Shown here in pieces: positions 32,661-44,290 of a stretch of DNA of 64,000 nt. Made by a program: the position numbers and the translations under genes. Source of the stretch: Plantago major (Eukaryota; Streptophyta; Magnoliopsida; Lamiales; Plantaginaceae); assembly GCA_026545765.1 (NCBI GenBank), contig CM048840.1, positions 25,548,765-25,612,764 on the forward strand, read 5' to 3'. Below the pieces are notes generated by a model. The model worked only from the letters and a program-made list of their open reading frames with translations, did not search any database and was not told the DNA's origin. Within the stretch, counting starts at the first letter, position 1, and each line of letters starts with the position of its first letter.

Positions 32661-35600
32661 TTATGCATAGAACTTTTGAAGGTTTCTAGCATTCCACGGA
32701 CGCTTAAGGGGATGCCCGTTCTCATCTTCTAATTCATAACTCCCATTTACTTTTGCCCCAACAATCTTGTAGGGACCTTCCCACTTGGGCTTGAGTTTTC
32801 CAATATTGTTCAAAATGTCGGCTCGTTGGAGCACCAGATCCCCGACTTGCAAGTTCGCCGCATGAACGTTCCTGTTGTAGGCTCGGGCAGCAGTTGCCTG
32901 ATACCTAAGGATATTCGCCAGTGCATCAGACCTTTTCTGTTCAAGCATGTCCAGCTCGAATATCCGAGCTTCTCGGTTTGCCTTGTCTTCGAACTCTTGG
33001 ATTCTCAAAGTCTCTATAGCAATCTCGGATGGTATGACTGCCTCTGATCCATACACCAAGGAGAAAGGAGTTTCTTTGGTCGCAGTCCGTGCAGTGGTGC
33101 GATGCGCCCATAGCACGCCTTCTAGGTCGTCTGCCCAGCTTTCTTGCGAAGTTCTTAACCGCTTCTCGAGGATCTTGACTATTATTTTGTTCGTGGACTC
33201 AGCCTGTCCATTGGCTAGCGGGTATCCAACAGATGTAAATCGTTGCTCGATTTGAAGGACGCCAGCCATTCCTTGAGCCTATGTCCTGAGAACTGGGCCC
33301 CATTGTCCGAGACGAGAATCCTGGGCAGGCCAAAGCGACAGATGATATTTTTCCAGATAAAGGTCCGCACTCGACTCTCTGTAATGGTTGCAACAGCCTC
33401 GGCTTCTACCCATTTGGTAAAGTACTCCACAGCCACAATGAGAAACTTCTTCTGCTGGGTACCCCTTGGAAATGGTCCGACAATGTCAATACCCCACTGA
33501 TCGAACGGACACGCTATGATTGACGGAATCATAGGGTTCGTCGGACGATGTGGGATGTTTGCGTAATATTGGCAATCCTGACATCTCCGGGCGTGGTCGG
33601 CGGAATCTTTACCGATGGTGGGCCAATAATAGCCTTGTCGTATGATTTTCTGGACGGGAGGTCCCCGAAATGACTCCCGGCTTCCGTTAGAATCTCTTCC
33701 AAGACGGTGCTTCTTGTGGGTTCAAGCATCTCAGGTGGGTCCCGGAAAAAGATCTTTTGTACAAATCATCACCCATTATAAAATATCTATTTGCTCGGCA
33801 TTGCACACTCCTTGATCCTTTCGGATCGGCTGGCAAAGATCCGTCCTTGAGATAGTTAAAAATGTCAGTCATCCAGTTTCTTCCTGTGTCAAGTATCATG
33901 ACCGCCAAACTGGGACCCATGACGGATGAGTCAGTAATGGTGAGTAGAATTACTCTCCTTATGTCCAAAGCCGCTGTAGCAGATGCGTATTTTGCCAAGG
34001 CATCAGCTCTTTCGTTCCAAGCTCTGTCAAACTTTTCCAAGGTGAAATCCTCGAAGTGGCTGGCCTCATTCTTGAGTAGCTCAAGATACTTGATCATCGA
34101 AGGACCTTTTGTGGCAAAAGTTCCTGAAAATTGGGCCTCGACGAGCTGTGAGTTCGTGTAAGCTTTGACCTTCCTGGCTTGGAGTGACTTGGCTAGCCGC
34201 AGCCCCACTAAAAGTGCCTCATACTCTGCCTCATTATTGGTAACTTTGAAATCCAAGGAAATCGCATAGTCGAGTTCCGCGCCATCTGGGCTCTTAAGGT
34301 AGATTCCAATTCCTCCCACTCTTCCAGTGGAAGAACCATCGACTTCCAATGTCCAGATATCGGAAGGATGTTTTTTGATTTGGAGATCTCCTGCGAGCCG
34401 CTGAGGTTCCGCTCTTGGTTCATCCCCTCCAGTGATTTTCGTTCTGATGTTGTCCGAACTGGGGTTTCTGGGAACATCACCAAGTAGAAACATTTGGTTG
34501 ACCCGAGTTTCCCCTTCTGACAAAGGGAGGGGCCGATTGATGAACTGGGCTTCCTCAAGGTTTTCTGGGTTGAACATTGGCGGGGCTGGCTTTCGGACTA
34601 TATGCTTGGTGATTAAGCACTCGGACACTTGCTTGTCAGGGACTTTCTCTGAATCCTTCTCTGGATAGTCCGCTAAAAAGTTGGCGAGGACCTGAGCTTT
34701 TTTGGCTGACAGAGCCTGGTAGCAAATGTCGTATTCGCTTAGCTCGATCGCCCACTTAGAGAGTCGTCCTGATTGCTCGGGCTTTCCTAGGACCTGTTTC
34801 AAAGGTTCCGCAGTTAGTACCACTATTTTGTGAGACTTAAAGTAAGGTTTTAGCCGTTTGGCGGTGTAAACCAAAGCGTATGCGAGTTTCTCTATCTTCA
34901 CGTATCTTGTCTCCGCCCCAGCAAGGGCTTTGCTAAGATAGTAGATCGACAAATGCTCGTTAGCTTGAATCCGTACTAACACGGAGCTCATTGCCTCTTC
35001 CGTGATTGCTAGGTAGAGGTAGAGCGGTTCTCCTTCGACGGGTTTGGAGAGCAGTGGAGGGGAATGGAGGTACTCTTTCAGTTTCTCGAAAGCCTCAGAA
35101 CATTCCGCGGTCCACACAAAGTTCTCTCCTTTCCGGAGGATTTTGAAGACCGGAAGATTCTTTTCCGCTGATCGGGAAATGAAACGACTTAAGGACATCA
35201 GACGTCCAATAAGCTGTTGTACCTCGTTGAGATTCTTTGGATGGGGCAGATCCAGGATTGCCTTGATCTTCTCGGGGTTTGCACTTATCCCTCTTTATGT
35301 GACCATGTATCCCAGAAACTTTCCTCCTTTCACTCCGAACGTACACTTTTCGGGGTTCAACTTCATCCCATACTTCCGCAGAATGGAAAACCAATTGTTG
35401 AGATGCTCAATATGCTCTTCTTCAGTCTTACTTTTAACAAGCATGTCATCTACGTAGACTTCCATAGTCTTGCCCAACTCCTCCTTGAACATTTTATTCA
35501 CCAATCGCTGGTATGTAGCTCCTGCATTCTTCAATCCGAATGGCATCACCTTGAAACGATACTCCTCCCCGCCAGAGAAGGCTGTTTTCTTGATGTCTTC

Positions 35601-37277
35601 CTCGGCCATCCGGATTTGATAGAAGCCCTGGTATGCGTCCATGAAGCTTAGGAGCGCACATCCCGCGGTAGAATCTACCAACTGGTCTATGCGTGGTAGG
35701 GGATAAGGATCCTTTGGGCAAAACTTGTTGAGCCTTGTGAAGTCATTGCACATCCTCCACTTTCCTGGGGCCTTCTCGAAGAGTACCACATTACAGACCC
35801 AGTCCGAGTATCTAACTTCTTCAATGTGCCCGGCTTTCAAGAGTCGGTCAACTTCCGCAGATATAATTGCATCCTTGACCGGGCCAAAGTCTTTCCTCTT
35901 CTGTCGGATATACCTGATCGAGGGATCCATGTTCAGACGGTGAACAGTGATTCTCGGATCTATTCCCTTCAAATCATCAGTACTCCAAGCAAATACATCC
36001 CTGTTGTCTCGGAGACAAGCAATAAGTTTCATCTCCACTTCTGTGCTCATCTCTGTTTCGATTCTTGTCCTCTTATCCGGGCTTCCAACAACAATCTCGA
36101 TTTCCTTGAGAGTTTCGTGAGGCTCGATCCTTGCAGTCCTGGGGAATTTCTCCTTCGGGCTTCCTACCCCTATCTGCGGATCCTCCTGTTTGGGCGGGAG
36201 AACAACTCTCGGATCGGAGGTCATCGTCACTGCCAAAACGGGGGCAGATGCCCTTCTCGTGGACATAATGTAACACTCCCAAGCTTCTCGGATATTTCCT
36301 ACTTCTTCTCCTACTCCGAAGGGAGTTGGAAATTTCATTCTGTTGTGTAAGGTGGATGAAATAGCCCGGAATTGATTGAGTCCTGGGCGCCCAAAGATGG
36401 CGTTATAGTCGAAGGTCCGATCAACCACGACAAATCGGACCGACTGCGTTACCCTGGCCGGGAAGGTTCCGAGTGAAACATGTAACGTAACACTTCCTAG
36501 TGGTCGCACAGTTCCCCCTCCAAACCCCAGTATTAAGGTGTGAACTCTGTCGTAGCGGATTCTTCCCAACTCCATCTGATCTAGCGTCCTCTTAGAGATG
36601 ATATTCGAAGAACTCCCGGTATCCACCAGAATTTTGTTCACTCGATAAGTCGCGATGGTCAATGAAACCACAAGAGGAACGTCCGGGTCGTCAATCTCCT
36701 CGCCTCCTGCCGTAGGAGGGGGGATTTCGCTATCATCGAAAGATATTGCATTTGTTCCTCGAATTGCGGGAGCCCCGTACGCCCTGTCATTGTTTCGGAG
36801 GTTTTGGGCGGTCCGCTCTCTTGCATTCCTGCTATCACCTCCAGAGGGTCCGCCTGCGATAGTGTTGATCACTCCGCTGTACGGAAGGTTCTCCATCTCC
36901 GCCTCATCGCCATATCCGTACGGATGTCCTCCCCTGCACGGCGGATAGCCTACTGGTGGAGGTGGCAAAGATAGTGGGCGAGGTGGTGGGTCAGCAGCGT
37001 TATCCTCCCTTCTTCGTTCCGTCCTATCGTGCCTGGAGGGCTCGTCCGCATATATGTGCTCCTTCAACTTGCCTTCTCTCACCAGGTGTTCGACCTCTGT
37101 TTTTAACTGGATACAGTCGTCAGTCTCATGGCCTCTGCTCTTGTGAAATTTGCAATATCCCTTCGCGTTTCTATTTCTTCGATTATGGGATGGCTTTGGC
37201 CATTGGACGTCCAACTTCTTCTCAACAATAGTGGCCAAGATGTCGGATCTCGGCTTATTGAGGCGCGTGTAGTCCAC
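32661..37277 (-). pseudogene. Gypsy pol region (fossil)
   Basis: On the minus strand, in order: a CHC-type knuckle (KFHKSRGHETDDC), an aspartic protease with ILVDTGSSSNIIS, an RT with SFMDAYQGFYQI and YVDDMLVKS, RNase H (about 35000-34700), a second RNase H of the archaeal type with VDGSSTGRVGGIG and NNEAEYEALLVGL (about 34340-34190), and an integrase with WGIDIVGPFPRG, LVSDNGAQFSG and a C-terminal GPYKIVGAKVNGSYEL module. The order RT-RNH-aRNH-INT marks Tat-lineage Gypsy. About half a dozen breaks split it. Confidence 0.88.
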
Positions 37278-37424
37278 GAATCTCCAGGGCGGACTCCTCT
37301 CCCTGTAAATGACTTTGTCTCTGTGATCTTTCTTCGGATCAAACTTCCCCTGGCGTTGCTCTTGTTTCTGCAGTTCCTTTCCTTTCCTCGATCCTGCTCG
37401 GACTGGTACATTCCTTTGGTATTC

Positions 37425-38740
37425 TTATCCGTACATCACCTCCTCACAGATGTCATCCAAGTGCTTTTCGCTCCTCACTTCCTGACTGGAGAGCTTCCTC
37501 CGCAGCTCGGAGTTGTAAGTATTAGCATACAGGTGACGGACCCGTTCCTTAATACTATGGGGCTCAACCCGGAGTACTTCCGTATTGAAGCGATCTAGGA
37601 AAGTTCGAAGATCTTCCTGCTCCCTTTGGATGACTTCAGCCAGGTGCTCTACAGTACGTTTTCTTCTTTTTGATTTTCCGAATCGTGCCAAGAACTTTGA
37701 AGACAGATCTGCATACGACCTTATTGACTTGTTTGGCAAAGCGGTGTACAATCCATAGCTGTGCCGAAGAGGGTGGAGGAGAACGTAAGGGCTTTAGTAT
37801 TGTCACTCAGCCCCTTGGAATCCATCTTGCTGTTGTACCTTGTCAGGTGACCCACGGGACAAGTATCCCCGTAGTAGTATTCCAAGTTCGGAATCACTTG
37901 ATCCGAGTTCCTATTTCTTTCCTTCTCCCTCATGATATCATCACAGAGAGGATTCGGCGCACTTGTAGTGATCTGTTCGTGGTCCTTTACCAGGCGTCCG
38001 AGGTTCAGGATTTGGGTTTCTAAAGCTTTTTGCTGGGCGTATATTTCATCCGCTGTCATGACCTCTCCTGTCCGTGGATGGACTGCGACATCCATGGGAG
38101 TTCGTCAATGGACGACTGTAATGGTTTCCGCTACATGATCTCTGTCCCTCATGGGAGCTTGTCGCGGAACTCCTGGCTACCTGTTACCTCCTTCTTGGTA
38201 TTCTCTTCCCTCACCCCGGACTTGCGAAGCAAAGGCCCGTCGGTCTAGAAGGTTTCACAAATCCTCCTGGGGCAGCTGATCTCCTAATCTCTGTTGGACC
38301 GGATCCTGTCTGTTTCTTGACAAGGCGGGCTCCGCTTGAACCGCAGTAACCACTGGCGGAGTGGCTTGCTGAGGGTGGGCATTGTTAGACCCTAGGCATC
38401 CTTGGATAATCGTTAGCAACCTATCAAACTGAGTTTCGCTTAGTCCGAGGTCGCTTGTGCGGACAACGCGACCATCGGGCATCGTGAACTGTTGACCTGT
38501 GGTTGGGCCTTGAGCTTCTGCCGGAGAAGCTCGTGCTACCCCTTCTCCATGGTCCATAGGCACGATATTCACAGGGACGCTTTGGCCTCTTCTAAGCGGG
38601 GCGTCTCTTTCCTCATCCGAGGACAGGCTGGCGGTCCGCCCGTCGCTCGGATATCTCCTTCCAGCGTTCCTCCGGCCAATGCCCTTCGTCCCGGGTGGGC
38701 GGGCGTCCTCGTGCGTGGTGGTGGTGTTCACCCATAGCAA
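37425..38740 (-). pseudogene. Gypsy gag region (fossil)
   Basis: The minus-strand open segments are a proline/glycine-rich N-terminal part (38740-38255) and a retrotransposon gag core with YADLSSKFLARFGKSK and EDLRTFLDRFNTEVLRV (37751-37425). This lies directly after the primer binding site, as expected. It is broken, like the pol part that follows. Confidence 0.8.
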
Positions 38741-38810
38741 AGAGTTTGGACTATTCGTCTTGTTCTAGCCATCAACACAACACAAACACAGATCTTTTTT
38801 TGTAAAGTTT

Positions 38811-38829
38811 CCCACAGACGGCGCCAAAA
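38811..38829 (-). other. Gypsy primer binding site
   Basis: On the minus strand TTTTGGCGCCGTCTGTGGG follows the end of the 5' LTR. TGGCGCC starts are usual for Tat/Athila-type primer sites. I do not assign the tRNA. Confidence 0.75.
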
Positions 38830-39711
38830 TGTTGAGGGGTAAACCGCTCAACACCAACACTACTACTGCAAGTAACCTAATCTAAGCTCCACCTCCAACT
38901 TGAAGTCCGAGGAAAGGCTTGTCCGAGAAAGAGCACCTGAAAGGACTAAGTGGGGGGGGGGGGGGTTAGAATGGGTTACCCGGATTACCAAGGTCAATCC
39001 GGAAGGAGGCTTTACTCAAAGGAGAGATGATAGCTCTCAATGCAATAGTAATGGGAAAGGGATTATGGATATCACTTAATACTTATCACTTGAATCTCCT
39101 TCGAATATCGCTTTTTCACTTACCTTAAGGTCTTGGACCTTGTGCTATATTTATAGTTATCATGTACTTATGAAGAGGTTCATAAGATGATGCCAAGTGT
39201 ATGATTCAGATTTGGACACCAATGCTCCCTTTGGCCCATGGCCCATTAGTGAATAGTAATCCAATTACTAATTAATGGGCCGGGAGGGTAGTTTGGTCCT
39301 TTCCCTCTGAGAGTACTGTTTCGCACGTTGGGTCCGTGTTAGTCCTTCGGACAGACCTGTCTGCTTGGTTGATCTGCCCTTGGGTAACTCTGGATGTCCG
39401 AGCCAAGAGTCTCACGGAAGTATCTCAGTGGTTCTGTTATATACGTTTGGTCTTAAAGTAATGGTGGCGTCCGAGATTCTCTCGTACGGTCCGTTAGGCA
39501 TCTCTGTACTGACATGGTCAGGTTTGGAAGTTCTTTCCTCAGCCAGCTCGGACTAGCTGTGGAGATATAGTGACTTCAGCGTACTGGTCGATTCACTTTG
39601 GTCGGACCATGTGAGGTCGGACCAGTACTGAATTGGCTAGTTAAGCCGTGATGCGCTTTAGGACACGCTCTATGGCGCCCTTAACGGATTGGACACATTT
39701 CCGTATCAACA
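38830..39711 (-). repeat. Gypsy 5' LTR (right copy)
   Basis: 882 bp with the same termini as the left copy. The G run here is about 14 bases, clearly shorter than in the left copy. TATAAATA on the minus strand lies at 39148-39155. CTCTG at 39712-39716 is the target duplication. Confidence 0.95.
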
Positions 39712-39716
39712 CTCTG

Positions 39717-40760
39717 GACAAATAAAAACTCAGCTTTTTTTTTTCTTGTTTACTTTATGGTTAATTGATGGGATACCAGATATAGTCAGTAGTTGTGCTG
39801 GGGGGTGTGGAGTTTCGGCTGCCTGCATTCAGTGTGACTATTTGACTTGAGGTTTTCTCTAAAAAGGTGATGTGGTAAATTTGTACGCATTGGGTTACTG
39901 GGGTGTTGAAGCTCAGGTTGTCCTCATTCAGTGCCTATGTACTCACCCACGTTGCTAAAAAGGCTTGTGGTACGGTTGGGATGTTAGGAGTTCCGGCTGC
40001 CTTCATTCAATTTGTTACCCCTGTCAAATACTAATATAATGGTTATCTTGCTTCTAATTTTGTTATCTTGTTGGAGTATAATACAACGTTTCGGTTTGTG
40101 TATCTAATGGTCTGTGATTAGGTGTTCTGACAACACCATGGTCATGTGTGTGTTCTGCCAACATTTTTTCTTTCTCCTTCTTCTTCTATGTGGATGTCTG
40201 TGTTTTCAGTTCAGTTTGAGTTTCTCTTTGTCTTCGAGTTGGGGTGTTCTGGACACATCATGTTTCTGAATGCTAGTACTATTATGTGTTTCCTTCCTTC
40301 TCTTTCTCTCTCTCTGCATGGGGTGCATGTAGTTCTGGGTGTTACTTTGAGTACTACGCTTATAATGAATTAGTTAGGTTTGAGACTTAGTTCTGTTGGT
40401 TACTGTACCATTAAAATAGAATTATTCCTTAAATACTAATTTTTATCACTTATTGATTTTGTACTACTCATTATCCTCGATTACTCAACGGATTTACCAT
40501 TGTGCCTCTTTAATGCTAATTGCCTATTTTCAGTATAATTGCAGTTAAGAGCTACCATTACTCCCAATGTGATCCCATTACTCCATTACTCACCGCCCAC
40601 ACCTCAAGCCTCCCACTCCTAACTTCTCTTCCCCACGTCTGTCAGTCCCCCTCCTTTTATTCCCTTTCTCTGTTACTTCCTTCTCTCTTACACTCTCACA
40701 GTCCCTCATCTCTCCCAAATCTCCATTCTCTCATATCCTTCCAAATTCTCTTCACTCTCA
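39717..40760 (+). other. Copia spacer between pol and extra ORF
   Basis: This is the continuation of the Copia element after the Gypsy insertion. The last 150 bases before 40761 are rich in C and T (CTCTC, TTCCC), like a plant 5' leader, so the next ORF may have its own transcript or leader. No coding function seen in the spacer itself. Confidence 0.5.
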
Positions 40761-42244
40761 ATGGCCCCCAAATCCGCCAAGAAATCGACCAAACGGAAAT
40801 TCTCCCAACCCCCAAAAGCCCCCAAGAAACCTAGGGTTTCCACCTCCAGCTCACCAATGCCAAGTTCACCATCTCCTACTCCCAATCCATGCCTGGCACT
40901 GGTTTTAGCACCAATGGCTTCTCACTCTCAGGCAGAATCAGACAATACAGGGACTAGGGTTCCACCAGCAGACCCCTCCCCTGCCACTACTCTGGTGTCT
41001 ACAGAGCCCGTCCCATTGGTGGTTTTACCGCCACTTTTTGAATCAATGGAGACCCCTGGCTCTGGTGTTTCTGACACACCACCCTCTATGCCAGCCGACA
41101 CAGGTGTTGCTGACACACCTCCTCACTTTGTGCCCACTCAGGATGTGCCCACAACACCAGAAGTGGTCACTGTGGATGATGATGCTGAGGAAGAGTTGGT
41201 TTCAAAACCAACTAAGGAAACAGTTCACAAGGGCAAATCTTCTGTCCCTCAATCCGGATCGTCAGAGGCCACTGAGCGCAAAGGTAACCCCTCTTCATTT
41301 GCATCTCCTCGGGGCTATGCTGCTAAATTTGCTTATGACGATGTCTTTTATACAAAAGATCTGCATGACCTGTTTAGTGATTTTGAGAAGAAAAAGGTTT
41401 TGGTTGAAAGGACTATTTATGTGTCGGATTTTCGCTTGCATAGGGTGTATCAGTTTTTAGAGAGCCGGCATTTGCTTGAATCTGTTAGTTCTCTTGATGA
41501 GTTTGTGCCTAATACTGTTAAGGATTTATACTGTAACTTGCCCCTGGTTTCGATGATGATGAATCCCCTGAGTTGCATAAGGTTTATGTACGGAAGCGTA
41601 TCTATGAGATCAGTCCTGCCTTGTTGAATCAGGCTCTGGGTGTACCTGAGGTGGTTGAGGATGAAACTGAGTTGGATTTGGATATGGTGATCCAAGAACT
41701 CACAGCTGGGAAGGTTGAAGCATGGCTTCCCAAAAGTGGCCGTCTTTCTTTCAAGCTCACCGCCTTGAGCTTTGTTCTGTTTCACCTTGCTGCTTCAAAT
41801 TGGGTCCCTACCTCCAAAACCACCTACGTGACTCAGGAGATGGCAGTGCTTCTGTACAAGTTGAAGAAAGGCCTTCCGGTCAATCTGGGTGCCCGTATTT
41901 TTGTTCATCTTGCCGAATTCTCTTACAAAGGCACCACTGTATTGCCCTATCCAACACTCCTTTTCAGGGTTCTTACGAGGCAAGGTTTTACTCCACGGGC
42001 GAAGGATGTGTTTGACACACCTGGAGTTATGAAAATACCTCATAGCATGCTTGGAGGGGCTCATCATTTGGACTTACCTTGGTTTGATGCGGTTGGTGGA
42101 GAAACAAGAGATGATGGGATGCTTTCGGTTCCTAGGGCGGTGCTACAGGCTCAGAGGGATCTCATTGCCCAACAGATTGCAGGGTTGCAGCAGGTGCAGG
42201 CCAATCTGGATGTTTTGCTTTCCACACATCAAGGGGGAGAATAG
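40761..42244 (+). pseudogene. Copia extra ORF downstream of pol (fossil)
   Basis: The open frame begins MAPKSAKKSTKRK with a basic, then proline/serine-rich N-terminus. A conserved part follows with YAAKFAYDDVFYTKDLHDLF and, in a further segment, LLNQALGVPEV and FHLAASNWVPTSKTT. It ends QQVQANLDVLLSTHQGGE. This resembles the 'putative plant transposon protein' domain found in extra ORFs of Sirevirus-type Copia elements and in host-annotated proteins derived from them. It is broken at least once. The role in the element is not known, and I do not see a convincing membrane anchor. Confidence 0.65.
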
Positions 42245-42510
42245 TGGTGTTTTGCAAACACTAGTGGCATGAATTTGGTTTTCTATTTTCTGTTTCTTTC
42301 TTTTTAATTCAGATACTGCTCTATTATTATTTTGGGTCTGTAATATTCTGAATTCTAGCTTCTGTGACTTTTTGGATCTTTTGTTGTTTTATGCTAGCAT
42401 GATCATTATGAATTTGAGGGGGAGCAATTTCTCTTCTGTTTATATTGTTTGGTTAGTATATTTTGTGGACATATGTTACAGGTTTAAGGTGATGTGAAGA
42501 AAGGCAAAAA

Positions 42511-42523
42511 CTAACGGGGAGAA
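42511..42523 (+). other. Copia polypurine tract
   Basis: CTAACGGGGAGAA immediately precedes the LTR start TGTAAGTGTG. This is the expected plus-strand primer position and fixes the orientation of this LTR as 3'. Confidence 0.75.
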
Positions 42524-43373
42524 TGTAAGTGTGACTACTGGGGGTGTTTTGTTAACATCCACAGTATTTGTACTAGCGTTTTAAGAACACTGTGAATTCA
42601 GTGTTCTTGTTACATTGATTAATTAGTCACACTTCGATATATATATTTATTATAGTTTTTACCTTTATTCTAACTCTAATATTGTTCCACAGTTTTAGTT
42701 GGATTCTGTGTGCAGATATTTTAGGATACAAGATCTTATAGAATCTAGGAGATTTGAGAAAATCAAGGAGTGTGTATTCGTGTGTGCCAAGGAAGGAAGT
42801 AGAATCCGACTAGGATTCTAGTTACAAGGTTATAACAAGTATCAATGTAGGACTCTATGGCTGATCTGGAGCGGCTTTCCAGCCTATATATACATGAGTC
42901 GACATTGAAGATTAAGATACGAATGAAGCTTATTATTCTCTCAAGAATATTTACATAGATTCGTGTATTGTCTAAGGTTTTCCGAATTGTATCTATCTAG
43001 TGTTCTCTATAGGTTAGAGATTGTTAGGTAGATTGGTAGATGTAGCTCTTTACGTCTACTCGGTTGTTTTGCATCTAGAGATATTCGTAAGAATAAATCT
43101 AGACTAGTTTTGTATTCATTAACGTCATTGATTAGTGGATATTTTCGCCTTGAGGCTCGGTGGATTATAGAAATATAATCTGCTAGAAACTTATATCTTG
43201 GCTTGTTTGTTTCCGCTGTTTTGTTTAGTATCAAGTATAAGTTTGTGTTTGGTTACCGAAGAGCAGTGTCTTCAGAACATTGGTTCAAGCTACAACAGAA
43301 CAGGTGTTCTATAAACACTGGACTTCTTGGTAGTTTTAGTTTAGTGTCAAATCTGGGTCCTTAAACACTTTCA
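42524..43373 (+). repeat. Copia 3' LTR
   Basis: 850 bp, starting TGTAAGTGTG and ending AACACTTTCA. TATATATA at 42885-42892 may be its TATA element. It is followed by ATGGT (43374-43378). It is the reverse complement of 51182-52030 with about 23 substitutions and one or two single-base gaps by eye. Confidence 0.95.
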
Positions 43374-43664
43374 ATGGTGGAGTTTTGATCGGACTTCACA
43401 AATGGCGAAAATGGAGAAGGGGAGGAGAAGAAATGGAGAAGCAAAAGCGAAATGGGGAAGAAAGATTCTTCCCCGTATGTTATTTCACCTTAGCGACGGA
43501 TAGACGTGCTCTATCCGTCGCTAAATTTCAATTTTTTTATTTTAATCAACGTAGTTAGAGACGGATAGGTTTATCCGTCGCTAATTAGAGACGGATAATT
43601 TATCCGTCTCTAATCCGTCGCTAAATGTGACCGATGAACTAATTAGCGGGGTTGTCTTGTAGTG
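43374..43664 (-). mobile_element. CACTA transposon, one end (inverted part)
   Basis: The segment from the Copia border to CTTGTAGTG at 43664, followed by CTC. On the minus strand the end reads CACTACAAGAC, the CACTA signature. Just inside are several copies of a subterminal motif in both orientations (AGCGACGGATA, TATCCGTCGCT), typical of En/Spm-like elements. Together with 52031-54096 it is one non-autonomous CACTA element, into which Copia inserted and which the inversion then split. Confidence 0.82.
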
Positions 43665-43749
43665 CTCTTCGAAGGACATTCCATGCTATCTTTAGTGAAT
43701 GAACTAATTCAACAACTAATCCAGAAAACACAGTCATTCCCTCATTCTA

Positions 43750-43870
43750 GTCAATTACTCCATCCATCCGAAAACAATTCATCCCAAAACAATTGTAATA
43801 TTTAGTTTTGGGTATGAAGACTAAGGAGAAATGAGAAAGATAGTCATCATGCTTAATTGATTTAGAACTT
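43750..43870. repeat. Stowaway-type MITE fragment
   Basis: ACTCCATCCATCCG with CAAAACAATTGTAATATTTAGTTTTG-like internal pairing looks like one end of a Stowaway MITE. The other end is not clear. Confidence 0.4.
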
Positions 43871-43871
43871 A

Positions 43872-43900
43872 GTAGTTTATAACCCGTCGATACTCGACGG
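43872..43900 (-). repeat. Decayed Helitron-type 3' hairpin
   Basis: The palindrome CCCGTCGA-TACT-CGACGGG-type stem (43879-43898) lies ten bases from CTAC on the minus strand, where an intact Helitron would have CTAG. It matches the architecture at 627 and 8178. No matching 5' end was identified. Confidence 0.4.
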
Positions 43901-43964
43901 GTATAGTAAAAAAATATTTAAGTATATGAAATCCTACAATATTTACAACAACATTTTTGTAACG

Positions 43965-44290
43965 CGCCGTACCCTTGCGAGCCGATGTCCGACCCTCTGT
44001 GCCAGCGCGGTCATGGACTATTATCCGAGTGATATGTTGGCCCACTGTATCAATACATGTTCGTTCCCGCACTTTATCCCACTCGTGCACGCAACGATAG
44101 ACTTACCAGTCATCCACCCTAAGATTACTGCTGAGCATGCATGCTTAAGTCTAAAGCTCTTATGAATGAATTTTCGAAAAAAAAGGTGCACATTGTTGGT
44201 ATGAGTAGCGTTCTCGATCCTTTAAGCTCTCTGAAAGTTTATCTTAAACTTTGGGATGTTACATTTTTAGTTGTCTCTGATGGACTCATC
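43965..44290. repeat. Dispersed repeat D, copy 2
   Basis: Second copy of the repeat at 2295-2580, in the same orientation, directly beside a Helitron-type hairpin. Open frames here (43869-44090 minus, 44141-44479 plus) have no recognisable domain. Confidence 0.5.

Larger units (their letters stand above)
25588..39711 (-). mobile_element. Gypsy element of the Tat lineage, full length, nested in Copia (fossil)
   Basis: A 14.1 kb element lies on the minus strand. Left LTR is 25588-26473 (its 3' LTR) and right LTR 38830-39711 (its 5' LTR). The target duplication CTCTG is at 25583-25587 and 39712-39716. Internal order on the minus strand is PBS, gag, protease, RT, RNase H, a second (archaeal-type) RNase H, integrase, then a long region with ORFs in the antisense direction, tandem repeats and the polypurine tract. 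The second RNase H and antisense ORF are hallmarks of Tat elements. LTRs differ by about 8 substitutions plus G-run length, near 0.9%, so it is younger than its Copia host. Structure looks complete, but the pol region has about half a dozen breaks. Confidence 0.9.
21069..43373 (+). mobile_element. Copia (Sirevirus-like) retrotransposon, 3' part, fossil
   Basis: This is the 3' portion of a Ty1/Copia element: distal gag/linker, protease, integrase, reverse transcriptase, RNase H (21069-25295), spacer, an extra ORF (40761-42244), polypurine tract and 3' LTR (42524-43373). A Tat-type Gypsy element is inserted at 25588-39711. The 5' LTR and gag are not to the left but at 50145-52030 on the opposite strand. 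The ATGGT duplication beside the 3' LTR (43374-43378) matches that beside the 5' LTR (52031-52035, read on the other strand), so both are parts of one insertion split by an inversion. The element is broken in several places. LTRs differ by about 23 of 849 bases by eye, suggesting an age of the order of one million years at the commonly used grass rate. Confidence 0.85.

Noticed and set aside
28108-38740. Many open frames opposite to the Gypsy gag-pol and antisense ORF
   Set aside because: They lie antisense to recognised coding sequence, in GC-richer DNA where chance open frames are common, and show no domains.
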